Source of the DNA: Prionace glauca
Taxonomy: Eukaryota > Chordata > Chondrichthyes > Carcharhiniformes > Carcharhinidae
NCBI GenBank assembly: GCA_037974335.1
Contig: CM075760.1
Span: 43,218,103 to 43,282,102 of the forward strand
Length of the DNA: 64,000 nucleotides
Direction: 5' to 3'
Shown piece after piece: positions 34,155-44,699 of this stretch. The first letter of the stretch is position 1. Each line of letters starts with the position of its first letter. The notes beneath the pieces were generated by a model. It was given only the letters and a program-made list of their open reading frames with translations, made no database searches and was not told where the DNA came from. A program made the translations under genes and the position numbers.

Positions 34155-34500
34155 TGTACGTGATGGACTGGTGGTTTTATCACTAGACTATTAATGCTGA
34201 AACTCAGCTAATGTTCTGGACACCAGGGTTCCGATCTTGTCACGGCATATGGTAAAGTTTGAATAAATATATCTGGAGTTTAGAATCCGCTGGTGACCAT
34301 TAAAATTGTCGGTTTTCTGAAAAAAATAAACATCTGGTTCACCAATGTCCCAGGGAGGGTATTCTGTCGCCCTACTGTTGTCAGGCATAATCGTGACCCC
34401 AGGCCCACAGCAATGTGGTTGACACATAATTGCCCTCTGAACATGGGCAACTGGGAGACCGACTCGCGAAGGCAGATGCCTTGAGTTGGTTATAATTAAC
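34155..34500 (+). repeat. tRNA-derived SINE (copy B family), + strand
   Basis: The head 'ggactggtggttttatcac' and 'ccagggttccgatct' resemble A and B boxes. The body 'catctggttcaccaatgtc', 'cccacagcaatgtggttga' and 'aattgccctctgaacatgg' is the reverse complement of the element at 19795-20098. It is a full-length but decayed SINE. Confidence 0.65.
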
Positions 34501-34619
34501 AGACACTGGTCGTATTCCCAATGGAAGAGTGGGTTATCGTGAACTTCTTTCAAAACTCTTCCAGTGGCAGCCAATAATATTCGGTTGTGGACGCAAATTT
34601 ACCCATTCCTGAATAAACT

Positions 34620-34900
34620 GAAAAAGCTAGTGTTGATGGAGGATTGGCTGTCTAATAGGAGGCAGAGAGTTGGTATTACTATTTAAAAGGCGAAAAGCTG
34701 CAGCATGCTTCGGTGCAGAGGGACCTGGGGGTCCTTGTGCATGAGTCACAAAAACCCAGTCTGCAGGTGCAGCAGGTGATCAAGAAGGCGAATGGGATGC
34801 TGGCCTTTTTAGCGAGGGGGATTGAATATAAAAGCAGGAAGGTCTTGCTGCAACTGTACAGGGTAAAGATGAGGCTGGAGCTGGAGTACTGTGTTTACTC
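34620..34900 (+). repeat. CR1-like LINE fragment
   Basis: The frame reads 'MQRDLGVLVHESQKPSLQ', 'VIKKANGMLAFLARGIEY' and 'KVLLQLYRVKMRLELEYC', matching the RT C-terminal region seen at 52170-52604. It stops abruptly at the T-rich tract. Confidence 0.75.
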
Positions 34901-35046
34901 TCTTTTTTTTCCTCTGTCTCTTTTTTTCCCTCTGTCTCTTTTTTTCCCTCTGTCTCTTTTTTTCCCTCTCTCTTTTTTCTGTCTTTTTTTCTGTCTATTT
35001 TTCTGTCTTTTTTTCTGTCTTTTTTTCTGTCTTTTTTTCTGTCTCA
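34900..35046 (+). repeat. (TTTTTTCTGTC)n microsatellite
   Basis: Tandem copies of 'ctttttttccctctgtct' pass into 'tttttttctgtct' units. Simple repeat; the open frame through it is an artefact. Confidence 0.9.
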
Positions 35047-35049
35047 TTC

Positions 35050-35815
35050 CTCCTTCCTAATGCCTAACCAACATTTTATATAATTCCAGCATAACCTCCC
35101 CACTCTTAAACACTCGGCTAATAAAGAAGTGAACCTTGTGTCTTCTTAACCACTTTATCCACCTGTCCTGTTACCGTAAGGGACCGGTGTACATGCTCAC
35201 CGATCTCCCTCTGATCCTCGGAGCTTCCTGGGATCCTACTGTTCATCATCTAATCCCTTTTCTTGTTAGCCCTGCCCGGGTGCATCACATCACACTGATC
35301 CCCATTGGATTCCTTTTGCCACGGATCAGCCTGTCTCTATCCCCCTGTAATCTAAGGCTATCCTCCCATTTACCATCCGAACAATTCCCCTATCATCCGC
35401 AAACTTACTGATAAACCTCCTGCATTTTACCACTAAGTTATTTCAATAAACCACAAACAACAAGGGCCCCAACATCGAACCCTGTGGATACAAGTTTCCA
35501 GTCTGAAAATCACCCCCTCCACCATCACCCTCTGCTTCCTGCCACTCAACCAATTCTGGATCCAATTTGACACATTTCCTTGGATACCATGGGATCTTAA
35601 CTTCCCTATTAGTCTCCCGTGTGGGACCTTGTCAAAAGCCCTGCTGAAGTCCGAGAAGACTACGTCAAAAGCATTGCTCTCATCTACACATCTGGTCACT
35701 TCTTGGAAAAAATGGTGCAGTTCTGGGATCCCCGGGATAGGAGGGATGGGGTGACACTGGAAAGGGTGCAGTGGAGATTTACCATGATGTTACCTGGTCT
35801 GGAGAGTTTCACTTC
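35050..35815 (-). repeat. CR1-like LINE fragments, opposed
   Basis: On the minus strand 35433-35699 reads 'VVFSDFSRAFDKVPHGRL' and 'HGIQGNVSNWIQNWLSGR', the RT palm start. 35050-35430 continues toward its 3' part in decayed form. From about 35725 to 35815 a short + strand piece ('gatttaccatgatgttacc') of the RT C-terminus follows, so two copies meet here. Truncated remnants. Confidence 0.7.
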
Positions 35816-35817
35816 AT

Positions 35818-36040
35818 TGACTCATAGAATTCTTACAAAGCAGAAGGAGGACATTCCGCCTTTCAAATCTCTACCGACCCTTACCCAGGCTTACCCCGTA
35901 ACCCCATGTATTTGCTCACTCATCCCCCCTAACCTATACATCTTGGGAGCCTAAGGGCAATTTAGCATGGACAGTGCACCCAACCTGCACATCTTTGGAG
36001 TGTGGGAAGAAACCAGAACACCCGAAGGACATTTTCTATC
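35818..36040 (-). repeat. tRNA-derived SINE fragment (copy A family)
   Basis: 'agaattcttacaaagcaga', 'gggcaatttagcatggaca' and 'cacatctttggagtgtggg' match the element at 13995-14320. Only its 3' part is present. Confidence 0.65.
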
Positions 36041-36404
36041 TCTCTGCCTAAGAATTCCTCAATCCTGGCTCGGAGAGGGTGTATCACCAGAATCAAACAT
36101 ATCTCGGTGTTCTTTAATCCCCAGTCTGGAGCTCAGCCTGGTGTCCCCTTTACCACATCAGGGTGTGGTATGAGTTTGGATCTCTCCGTTATATGGGAAG
36201 TCTCCGGCAATGTCCAATTTCAGGATAAACTTCTACTTTGTTACAATGATTTTTAACCTGGGACTGAACCATTGTTTAATGTTGACCTGGTCAACGGCCA
36301 TCATTGAGATTTATCTGAACATGTCAATAAATATTTCATTGTTTTCTGAATAAATATCCCAACATTTGCTCAGTCTCTGCCTCATGATTGTTCCCTGTTG
36401 GCGA
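36041..36404. other. Intergenic, nothing recognised
   Basis: No exon or repeat family was identified in this short interval. Confidence 0.35.
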
Positions 36405-36905
36405 AGGGGCAATGTTAAAGATTACTCAGATTCGATAAACATTTGGATTTACAAATGTTTTGCCAGGACTGGGGAAATTGCAGCGGTGAGGAAAGGATTG
36501 GATTGGCGAGGGTTGTTTTCCTGAGAGGTGACCGAACTGAGGTGTCTGACATTCTGAGGGGGGCAAGACAGGATGGACAGGAAAGGCCTGTTTCCCCCAA
36601 ACAGAGACAGGAAGTGGGGTTCACACAGATTGAAGGTGGTCGGTAGGAGGATTATAAGGGCCATAAGGAAGGTGCTTCTCAATCAGAGGGTGGAGGATGC
36701 CTGCAAAGCGCTTCCTAAACTGGTGGTTCAGATAGAAACCCCTCGGCACTCGGATCTGTAGCTGAAACTCTGTGCCCTGTAAAAAGGAGGCTCAGGGGCT
36801 GGGTTGCTGGAAGGTGGGATTCGAATGGACAGCTAGTCTTTATTTCCCGAGCTGGTGCAGATGTGATGGGCTGAATGGCCTCTCCTGCGCTGTAACCTTT
36901 TCTCT
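36405..36905 (+). repeat. LINE 3'-end region
   Basis: The phrases 'atgtgatgggctgaatggc', 'ctcctgcgctgtaacctt' and 'atcagagggtggaggatgc' belong to the terminal region of LINE copies. 36443-36750 appears to be a decayed C-terminal part. Non-coding now. Confidence 0.5.
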
Positions 36906-37094
36906 GCGTTCTGTTAGCCCTATTGATGGGAGGGATGGAGGAGTGAGCTGGTTTTCAGTAAGAAACAAGAGGAAAAATGGAAGAATCTTTTGAGACAAAG
37001 ATGATTTTTCCTGATGTTTCCACCCCCTCCCCTCATCAAATTGAGTTAGCGATACCCCCACCTGCCCCGTGTTCCCCCCAAATACATTTGCCCC

Positions 37095-37345
37095 AGTGTC
37101 AGCATGGTGGGAAAGTGGGTAACACCGCAGCCTCACTGTGCCAGGGACCTGTGGGTCATTTGCACCTTGTCCCCGTGTCTGTGTGGGTTTCCTTCCCCAG
37201 TCTGAAAGACGTGCTGGGTTAGGGAGCATTGGGCCGGGCTTAAATTCTCCCTCAGTGTTACCCCAACAGGAATGTGGAGACTCGGGTAATTCTCACAGTA
37301 ACTTTACTGCAGTGTTAATGTCAGCCAACTTATTAGTGACACTAA
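37095..37345 (+). repeat. tRNA-derived SINE tail (copy A family)
   Basis: 'gtaacaccgcagcctcact', 'gtctgaaagacgtgctggg', 'cagtaactttactgcagtg' and 'aataaataaacttaaact' match SINE tails at 52862-52998 and 46430. Truncated at its 5' side. Confidence 0.7.
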
Positions 37346-37597
37346 TAAATAAACTTAAACTGAAGGTCTGAGTGCTGCTGTGACAATGCACCCTCTTGTT
37401 TAAACACTCTGCAATGCTGAGACTGGGGAGAGGAGTGAACAACAGGGAGCAGCATTGCAGCTTCTCTCCCCCCATTGAAACTGGGATTGTTGCTCCATCT
37501 GCTGCACCATCCCCACCACATCCACTGGGGGGCAATCTGGACAATGGGCTGCAGGCAGACCTCACTGCGCCTGCGCCACAATCACACCCATCGCCCG

Positions 37598-38046
37598 CGG
37601 CCATCTTGCGTTGCCAGGGGAGACGGCCAGCGGCCATCTTGCGTTGCCAGGGGAGACGGCCAGTGGCCATCTTGCGTTGCCAGCGGAGACGGCCAGCCGC
37701 TATCTTGCGTTGCCAGAGGAGACGGCCAGCCGCCACCTTGCGTTGCCAGCGGAGACGGCCCGCGGCCATCTTGCGTTGCCTAGGGGAGACGGCCAGCCGC
37801 CATCTTGCGTTGCCAGCGGAGACGGTCGCGGCCATCTTGCGTTGCCAGGGGAGACGGCCAGCCGCCATCTTGCGTTGCCAGGGGAGACGGCCAGCCGCCA
37901 TCTTGCGTTGCCAGGGGAGTTGGCCAGCCGCCATCTTGCGTTGCCAGGGGAGACGGCCCGCGGCCATTTTGCGTTGCCAACGGAGACGGCCCGCGACCGT
38001 CTTGCGTTGCTAGGGGAGACGCCATCTTGCGTTGCTAGGGGAGACG
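37598..38046 (+). repeat. CpG-rich ~33-bp minisatellite, 14 units, YY1-like sites
   Basis: Fourteen tandem units of the form 'GCCGCCATCTTGCGTTGCC' plus 'aggggagacggcca' run from 37598 to 38046, mostly 33 bp long. Most units carry GCCATCTTG, the reverse of the YY1 core CAAGATGGC, and each carries CGTTGCC or CGTTGCT, resembling an RFX half-site. CpG density is high compared with the flanks. Frames on both strands (arginine/alanine-rich) are artefacts of the repeat. Confidence 0.9.
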
Positions 38047-38049
38047 GCG

Positions 38050-38620
38050 TCCTGCGCGCTGCTCTCTGATTGACATCCCCTCCCGCACATGCGCCCAGGC
38101 AGTTCCATGTTAATCTTTTAATATTTTAAATTCTGATGATTATTATTCACATCCTCACCCGTCAGACTTTCGGTTTCTTCTCCATTCGGGAAAATCTTTT
38201 CTGTTTTTATTGCGTCTGTTTTTCAATCACACCCGCGCGGTTCGCTCTGGGAAAATACTACCGGACATGCGCGGTTCCGCCACCTGTCTCTTTATAAAAA
38301 TATGTATTTTATTTAATTTTAATTCCGCTCCGGGCGGGATTTCCGGGTGGGAATTTCTCTCACTTTCTACATTTCTCAACCGTCGCTTTTTCCTCGGCTG
38401 GGGGAGGGGCTGATGGTGACATCACGGCAATATGGCGGCTGGCCCCGCCTCTCTTCAGGTCCCGGATGGTCCGCCAATGAGCAGCGGCCGGGCCGGAGTG
38501 GGCAAGAGGTGACACTGGGTGGTGTAGTGCCTGGGAGTGTTACAGCGACCCCTGGTGGCCAGGAAGGGAAGTAGCAGCAGGACAGTCTCTGCCCAAAGGC
38601 TTCCCCAGTTCAGCTGCTCA
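38050..38620. promoter_or_regulatory. GC-rich, CpG-island-like segment
   Basis: Following the minisatellite are 'cggcaatatggcggctggc' (another YY1-like site, about 38427-38445), a GC box 'ggccccgcct' and a CCAAT word in 'gtccgccaatgag'. This looks like a CpG-island promoter, but no exon could be assigned to it on either strand. It lies about 2 kb beyond the 3' end of the minus-strand CD2-like gene. Confidence 0.4.
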
Positions 38621-39185
38621 GAGACACTGGGAACCTCTTCAACTGGAAACTTCAGCTTCTCACATTCACCGGTTCCCCTACCGGCATCGGTAGCCTCCCC
38701 TACTGCCTCCATCGCAATACAGAGTGGGAACCTTCTTGGCCTTTAAGGCTCAGAATAAAGCCTGAGCCATGAAGATAGTTTGTATCTATATGCTGATTGA
38801 GGTATACTTACTGTGTAGAAGCTTCACTAGTTAACTGGGCTTTATATAAATGTAAAATAGAGATTTAATGTGCCCGACATAGTGCAGATTATAACTTTGT
38901 GGAGAAATGGTGAAAGTATAAAAAAAGTATGATCACAAATGACAAAGTCACAACACCCCCACCCCTTAGGCTCTGCCATCACCAGACCCCGCCCCTAGAC
39001 CCCACCCACCTTGGCACTTCTAAATACTATTTAAATACCAGCGATGCCGCCCAGCCCATTTCCGGCATAGCACAAACACTGCCTGAGATCGGGCCGGGGA
39101 GATGCAGGCACAGTGCGAATGCCTGCGGGAATCCCACAAATCGGCCGTGCGTGGTTTTCCCGCCCCGCTGCGCTATGAACATAAT
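38621..39185. other. Intergenic, nothing recognised
   Basis: No exon or repeat family was recognised. The composition returns to AT-rich. Confidence 0.35.
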
Positions 39186-39189
39186 CATC

Positions 39190-39690
39190 TTTCACAAGAG
39201 AACCTCAGCAAACAGCAAACAATCTTTATTCTTTCATTAAATATCCAATTTTCTATCCTAAACATCAACTGATCCTGTGTCCACCACCTTCTCAGAAAGA
39301 ACAATCGAGAATCTTAAGACTTGGCGTGTGAAGAACTCCTCCTTTTATCACGATTCTTTCTTCTACCAATGCCTTTCAATCTGGATCCTTCCCACAGTGG
39401 GAATAATTTCTCTCTCCAGCTACTCTGTCCAGATGTCTCCGAGTTTTAAGATCTCTCTTGAATCCTCCCTCCACATTCTCCACTCCAGGAAACAGTCCCA
39501 GCTGCTTCATTCGATCCACAAAAATGTACTTCCTTATCACTGGAGTCCTTCTCGTCAATCTTTTTTCCACACATTCAGCAATACTTTCACATCCTCCCTA
39601 CAGTGCAGTGTGCCGAACTAGAAACAATGCCCTCGTTGAGGCACAATCAATTTTTACAAACGTGGAAATCACATCTTAACCCATTTGTGC
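39190..39690 (-). repeat. CR1-like LINE fragment
   Basis: Minus-strand text such as 'FVDRMKQLGLFPGVENVE' and the + strand words 'caggaaacagtcccagctg' fit the retroelement family. Decayed, with stops. Confidence 0.45.
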
Positions 39691-39969
39691 ACATTCATAA
39701 TGATAAACTCTTTATACTTTCCTCATTAGCAAGCACAGAAGCTGAGCACACGAAGCAATAACATTGGAAAGCTGGTCTCATACCTAAGCCTCTGATCAAC
39801 CTGGGCAGTTCAGAGCAAGCAAAGAAGGTTTTTGTTTTAAAGAGTGCAGTCAGCGTTGCAATGTTAGACAAGGGACAGCAAATGTTAGGCACAACGATAT
39901 CGCACAAACAGCGATGTGAGGCAATGATATCAATTTTTTTTTGTCTTTCAAAGCTGCCGTCTGTGATCT

Positions 39970-40578
39970 TTAGTTAGTTACAGACTGGATTCAAATTGAT
40001 GAGTTCAGGATGATCTATACATAGAATAACAAATCCATGGGAGTGAGTTACAGACTGGAATCTAACAAGGAGTTCAAGGGGGTTTGTATATAGAATAAGA
40101 TACCTGGGAATGTGTTACAGACTAGAATTTAATCAAGGGCTTGGTGTGGTTTATATATGGAATAACAAATACTTGGAAATGATTTACAGACTGAAATCAT
40201 ATCGAGGGGTTTGGATGGTTTATATATAGAATAACAGGTAGCTGAAAACGAGTTACAGACTGGAATCCAATCTAGGAGTTTGTCGTGGTTTATATCTAGA
40301 ATAACAGACCCAGAAGTGAGTTACTGACTGGCGTCTAATCGAGGAATTTGGAGTAGTTTACATAAAATGATAGATACCTGGAAGTGAGTTACATAGTAGA
40401 ATCTAATTGAAAAGTTTGTGATGGTTTATATACAGAATAGCAGATACCTGGGAGTGTCACAAACTGAAATCTAATCGAGGGTTTTGGATAGTTTATAGAA
40501 CAACAGATGCCCGAGAGTCAATTACAATCTAGAATTGAATCAATAGTTTTGGAGTGGCTTAAATGCAGACTGTGCTGG
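39970..40578 (+). repeat. ~67-70-bp satellite array (second type)
   Basis: About nine units of 'gagttacagactggaatct', 'ggtttatatatagaataac' and 'agatacctgggagtg' with a period near 68-70 bp (starts near 39977, 40047 and 40114). It differs in sequence from the array at 41790. It ends just beyond the poly(A) signal of the CD2-like gene. Confidence 0.85.
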
Positions 40579-40587
40579 GAGTGAATT

Positions 40588-40593
40588 TTTATT
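40588..40593 (-). terminator. Poly(A) signal of the CD2-like gene
   Basis: TTTATT on the + strand is AATAAA on the minus strand, 23 bp past the stop codon of the last exon. This position supports the exon as a true 3' end. Confidence 0.7.
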
Positions 40594-40615
40594 CATCTCA
40601 CTTCCCAAATTCACC

Positions 40616-41022
40616 TTACAATGGAGTCAAAACTCTCACCTCCTCAGCTTCTGCTGAATAAGTTACTGCATTTTGACCATCGTTTCCCTGTCGTCTGAGG
40701 TGTTGGTAGTCATCATTTCTTGGCCCTTGGCTCAGGCTTGTGTATGTTGAATCTTGTTCAGGAACAATCTGGGGAGTGCTAGGCCCAGCCGTGGCCTGCC
40801 TTCTCAGACTTGCAGCAGGACCTGCCTGGGCCTGCTCTCTTATTGAGCCTGTGCTAGGCCCAGCCGTGGCCTGCCTTCTCAGGCTGGCAGCACGTCCAGC
40901 CTCGACCTGCACAGAAGGCCCCTTTGACATGCCCTGTACCCTTTGACCAGTGGCCTGGGCATGGTCTTTGGTGTCAGGTTGAGTTCCAGAACTTAACAGA
41001 TCAGAGTAAATTCCTTCGTCTC
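40616..41022 (-). CDS. CD2/SLAM-like receptor, cytoplasmic-tail exon with ITAM-like motif
   Basis: From acceptor 'cctctttgcag' at 41023 to the stop ending at 40616. With the previous exon the frame starts GDEGIYSDLLSSG and stays open for about 135 residues. A duplicated arginine/alanine-rich part repeats 'AASLRRQATAGPST' twice, about 25 residues apart. Near the end it reads D-S-T-Y-T-S-L, eight residues, then Y-Q-H-L: a full ITAM spacing (D/E-xx-YxxL-x8-YxxL). The first tyrosine also fits an ITIM (STYTSL). A further EGIYSDL and a VTYSAEA motif are present. Such tails recruit SH2 proteins, so a signalling surface receptor is likely. The poly(A) signal follows. Exact family membership is inferred. 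Confidence 0.7.
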
Positions 41023-41789
41023 CTGCAAAGAGGAAAAATCAATTTCAGAGAGAAAAGAAACATGAAAACAAGGAGAAGTTGGATCAATGAGCTTGGTTCT
41101 CAAGCTGTGGCATTTATTTTACTGACCTATCAACTCTATTCTCCACTTCACTCGCCATTCACTTTTAGAAAATCCTCGAAAATCTCTCAACCTCTGTCTT
41201 GAATCTACTCGATGACTGATCATCTACCGCTCACTGGGTTAGAGAAAAGCCTCACAACTCTCTGACTGAAAGGTCTGAAATTTCATCCCTTACCCTGAAA
41301 CCGTCCCAAGACTCCGCTAATGGGGGAAACAGCAGGTAAATACGTTGTCTGTGAAACTGAGAGCGTACGTTTCAAAGAGATCGGGTCTCACACTTCTGGC
41401 TTCCAAAATACTAATCTCACATCATACAATATCCCTCAACCCTGAAGTCAACAGCAAAATGGATTTTCTCTGTCTCACTCGAAGGTGAGTTAATTCTGTA
41501 AGGAGACCAACACTGTTCGCAGTATTCAAAATGTGAAGTACCAAAGTAGCTGTAACAACGATATCTCACTCCAGTAAACTAAATGCTTGTGTAAAAAAGA
41601 CAAACATGGGTTTCGAATTTATTCCTGTACCTGCCTGTCAGACAGGTCTCCAGGTAAGGGAAATCTAGAGGTAGATTGACACAGAAACAGCCTGACCGTT
41701 TCCAAAGTGTTAACATTACGTTCAGTGATCTTAAAAAAGAGGGAAAATATCTCCCTCTTACACTGTTCACATCAAACATTCCCAGGACA

Positions 41790-42660
41790 GGTTCAGCAAA
41801 ACGTTAGAGACAGAATAAATCTTTGTTTACACTATCTCCATCAAACACTTCCAGGACAGGTGTAGCACGGGGTTAGATACAATGTGAAGCTTCCTCTACA
41901 CTGTCCCCATCAAACACTTCCTGGACAGGTATAGCACAGGGTAAGATACAGAGAAATACTCCCTCTACACTGTCCCTACCAAACACTCCCAGGACAGGTA
42001 GAGCACGGGGTTAGATACAGAGAAAAAAATCCGTCTTATAGTGCCCACATCAAACACTCCTGGGACAGTTACAGCACGAGGTTAGAGCCAGATTAAAGTT
42101 TTCTGTACGTTGACCCCACCAAACACTCCCAAAACAGGCACAGCACGAGGTTAGAGACAGAATAAATCTCCGTGTACACTGTTCCCATCAAACATTCCCA
42201 GGACAGGCACAGCACAGGGTTAGAGACAAAATAAATCTCTGTGTACACTGTCCTCATCAAACACTCCCAGGGCAAGCACAACACAGAGTTAGATACATAC
42301 GAAAATCCCCTCTACACTGTCCCCAATCAAACATTCCCTGGACAGTACAGCACCAGGTCAGATGCACAGTAAAAATCCCTCTACACTGTCCCCATCAAAC
42401 GCTCACATATGCAGCACAGGGTTTAATGCAGACTAAAGTTTCTCCTAAACTAACACCCCCGCTTCCCCCCGCAATGAAATACTTCCAGGACAGGTATGAC
42501 ACAGTAAAATTCCGTCTACACTCTCCCCTTTCAAACTCCCAAGACAGATATAGCAATATGGCATAGGGTTAGATACAGAGCAAAACTCCTTCTACACTGT
42601 CTCCATCAAACATTCCCAGGACAGGTACAGCACGGGGTTAGATACAGAGTAAAGATCCCT
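41790..42660 (-). repeat. ~70-bp satellite array in CD2-like intron
   Basis: About a dozen units of 'cactgtccccatcaaacac', 'tcccaggacaggtacagca' and 'ggggttagatacagagta', with starts at 41830, 41899 and 41968 giving a 69-bp period. The same family, reversed and older, lies at 1015-1870. Non-coding; it sits in the intron between the two cytoplasmic exons. Confidence 0.9.
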
Positions 42661-42807
42661 CTTAAACTGTCCCCATAAAACAGTCACTATTTTCCTGATA
42701 GAAAACACCAGGTCTCCTCCTACCCACATCTGTAATCGGCACAGTAAACAACAGTTTATTACATACAGTCAGAGAGATTCGGAGTACCCATTGGATTGAT
42801 GCCCTAC

Positions 42808-42840
42808 CTTGCTTATGTCCCGTTTCCTTTTCACTGTTGC
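42808..42840 (-). CDS. CD2/SLAM-like receptor, 33-bp linker exon
   Basis: A mini-exon between acceptor 'ctcttgtgtctag' and donor G|GTAGGG, phase 1 at both ends. It adds NSEKETGHKQ plus split codons between the transmembrane exon and the long tail exon. Polar and charged, consistent with the start of the cytoplasmic region. Confidence comes from matching phases on both sides and consensus-like splice sites. Confidence 0.6.
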
Positions 42841-42999
42841 CTAGACACAAGAGGCAAAATAAGAAAAAGTCAGTATCAGATAATATTGAGTCTCTGTTAT
42901 CATTCCCTCCCTCTCCCCAATCTTTCCCTCTGCTGCCATCCTCCTTCCCTCTCCCACAAAAACCTTACTTTAATTGCTGGATTGTCTCTCTCTCCCTTA

Positions 43000-43555
43000 C
43001 AGCCCTAGTGTGAGATCCCCTCTCTCTCACACCCCGAGTGTGAGATTCCCTGTCACTTACACCGCTAGTGCATGATCCCTTGTCTCTTAAAACCTGAATG
43101 CGAGATCCCCTGACACTCACACCATAAGTGTGTGATCCCTTGTCATTCACACCCCCAGTGCGAGATCCCCTGTCTCCCCCACCCCCAATGCAATGAGAGA
43201 TCTCCTGTCTCTCACATCCCCAGTGCTCGATCACCTCTCACTCACACTCTCAGTGCATTACCTCCTGTCTCTCACATCCCCAGTTCGAGGCCCCCTGTCT
43301 CTCAATCCCCGAGTGCGAGATCCCCATCTTTCACACACTCAGTGCGAGATCTCCAGTCTCTCTCACGTCCGCAGTGCGAGATCCCCTGTCTCACAAACCC
43401 TCAGGACGAGATCCATGTCTCTCAAATCCCCAGTACCAGATCCCTGTCTCTCACACCCCTAGTGTGAGGTCCCCTGTCATTCACACCCCCAGTGTAAGGT
43501 CCCCTGTCATTCACACCCCTAGTGCGATGTTCCCTGCCACTCACAGTCAATGCTC
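43000..43555 (+). repeat. ~30-bp minisatellite
   Basis: Repeating 'cagtgcgagatcccctgtc' and 'tctcacacccc' units, about eighteen copies with drift. It lies in the intron between the TM and linker exons of the CD2-like gene. The frames are artefacts. Confidence 0.9.
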
Positions 43556-43614
43556 GGTCAACATTCTGGGATTAAGAGGAGATTGCTGCTATGAGAACAG
43601 ACTCAGTACTTAAC

Positions 43615-43708
43615 TGCTCTGCTGACGGCTCAGATAGAAAGTGATCATCAAGGCTGCCGTACAAACTGTCAGGAAAATTGTAGTAAGAATAATCTTCACT
43701 TTCTGGTA
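43615..43708 (-). CDS. CD2/SLAM-like receptor, transmembrane exon
   Basis: A 94-bp exon from acceptor 'ttcctcatttcag' to donor A|GTTAAG, phase 0 in and phase 1 out. It encodes YQKVK, then a hydrophobic helix 'IILTTIFLTVCTAALMITFY', then LSRQQS. There is no charged residue in the helix, so CD3-type pairing through the membrane is unlikely. The basic residue after the helix fits a type I protein with the tail inside. Skipping the donor would give a stop two codons later, producing a tail-less form. Confidence 0.7.
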
Positions 43709-43799
43709 CTGAAATGAGGAAACATATTTAAATAGAACAATAGGGAGAAATAGAGTGGTTCAATAACAAATAACCACCACAGGGTATTCTCTCAAATGC

Positions 43800-43912
43800 A
43801 GTGCTTGTGCGCTTATGTTTATGTGTGCGTGTGGGTGTGCACGTGTGTGCATGTATGCATGTGTGTGTATGTGTGTGCACATGTATGTGCATGTGTGCGC
43901 GCGTGTGTTCTG
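43800..43912 (+). repeat. (TG)n microsatellite, first block
   Basis: Interrupted 'tgtgtgtgcatgtatgc' words in the intron of the CD2-like gene. Simple repeat. Confidence 0.85.
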
Positions 43913-43925
43913 CCTTCTTGAAAGG

Positions 43926-44092
43926 CTGCAGTCCTCGCGCTGTGACGTTGACCCACAATGCCATAGTGATCCATAAAATAGATCAATAGAAATAGAAATA
44001 TAGAAATAGATCAATAAAATTGGTCTATTTCTGACAGCAGTTGAGAATCAACCATATTGCTGTTTGGCTGGAGTCACATATAGGCCAGACAG
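43926..44092. repeat. Duplicated block, copy 1 (partner 44700-44832)
   Basis: 'cctcgcgctgtgacgttga', 'cccacaatgccatagtgat' and 'ctgacagcagttgagaatc' occur here and again at 44700-44832 in the same order and orientation. The right part belongs to the copy B SINE family. Confidence 0.85.
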
Positions 44093-44240
44093 TTAAGGAT
44101 GGCAGATTTCCCTCCCTAAAGGACATTGGTGAACCAAATGGGTTTTTGCAACAATAGTTTCAATGACTTCACGGTCATCAGTAGATTCTTAATTTCAGAT
44201 TTTTTAAAAATATTGAATTCAAATTCCACCGACGATGAAT
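44040..44240 (-). repeat. SINE fragment (copy B family)
   Basis: 'gctggagtcacatataggc', 'aggacattggtgaaccaaa' and 'ttgaattcaaattccacc' match the element at 19795-20098, in the same minus orientation. Confidence 0.7.
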
Positions 44241-44670
44241 GTGTGTGTGTGCTTGTGAGTGGGTGCATGAGTGTACGTGTGCACAAATGTGAGAGTGTGT
44301 GCATGTGTCTGTGCACATGCATGTGCGTGTATTTATGTGTGTCTGTGAGTGTGTGTGTTTACATGCGCGTGTTTACGTGTGTGCGTGCACGTGTGTATGC
44401 ACACAAGTGTGAATGCATGCACACAGAGTGAGTGTGCGCGCATACATGTGTGCACATGTGCATGCATGCTTGTATGTGTGTGTGCACATGCACGAGTGTG
44501 TTTACGTGTCCGTTTACACATGCATGTGGGTGTTTGTGTGCACGCGCACAGATATGTTTGTGTGCGCTCCTGCGCTTTTGTATGTGTGTGCGCATGCGCC
44601 CATGTGTGTGCACGAGTTTGTGTCTGTGTGTATGTGTGTGTGCGCATGTGCGCATGAGTACGTGTGTATG
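44235..44670 (+). repeat. (TG)n/(TGCA)n tract, second block
   Basis: About 430 bp of 'gtgtgtgcatgtgtctgtg' words flanked by the duplicated block. Alternating purine-pyrimidine. The frames in six directions are artefacts. Confidence 0.9.
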
Positions 44671-44699
44671 AATAAAAAAAACATTCACACTCCTGACGC

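Noticed and set aside
37293-38069. Arginine/alanine-rich frames (up to 224 codons) on both strands
   Set aside because: Generated by the 33-bp minisatellite, whose length is a multiple of three.
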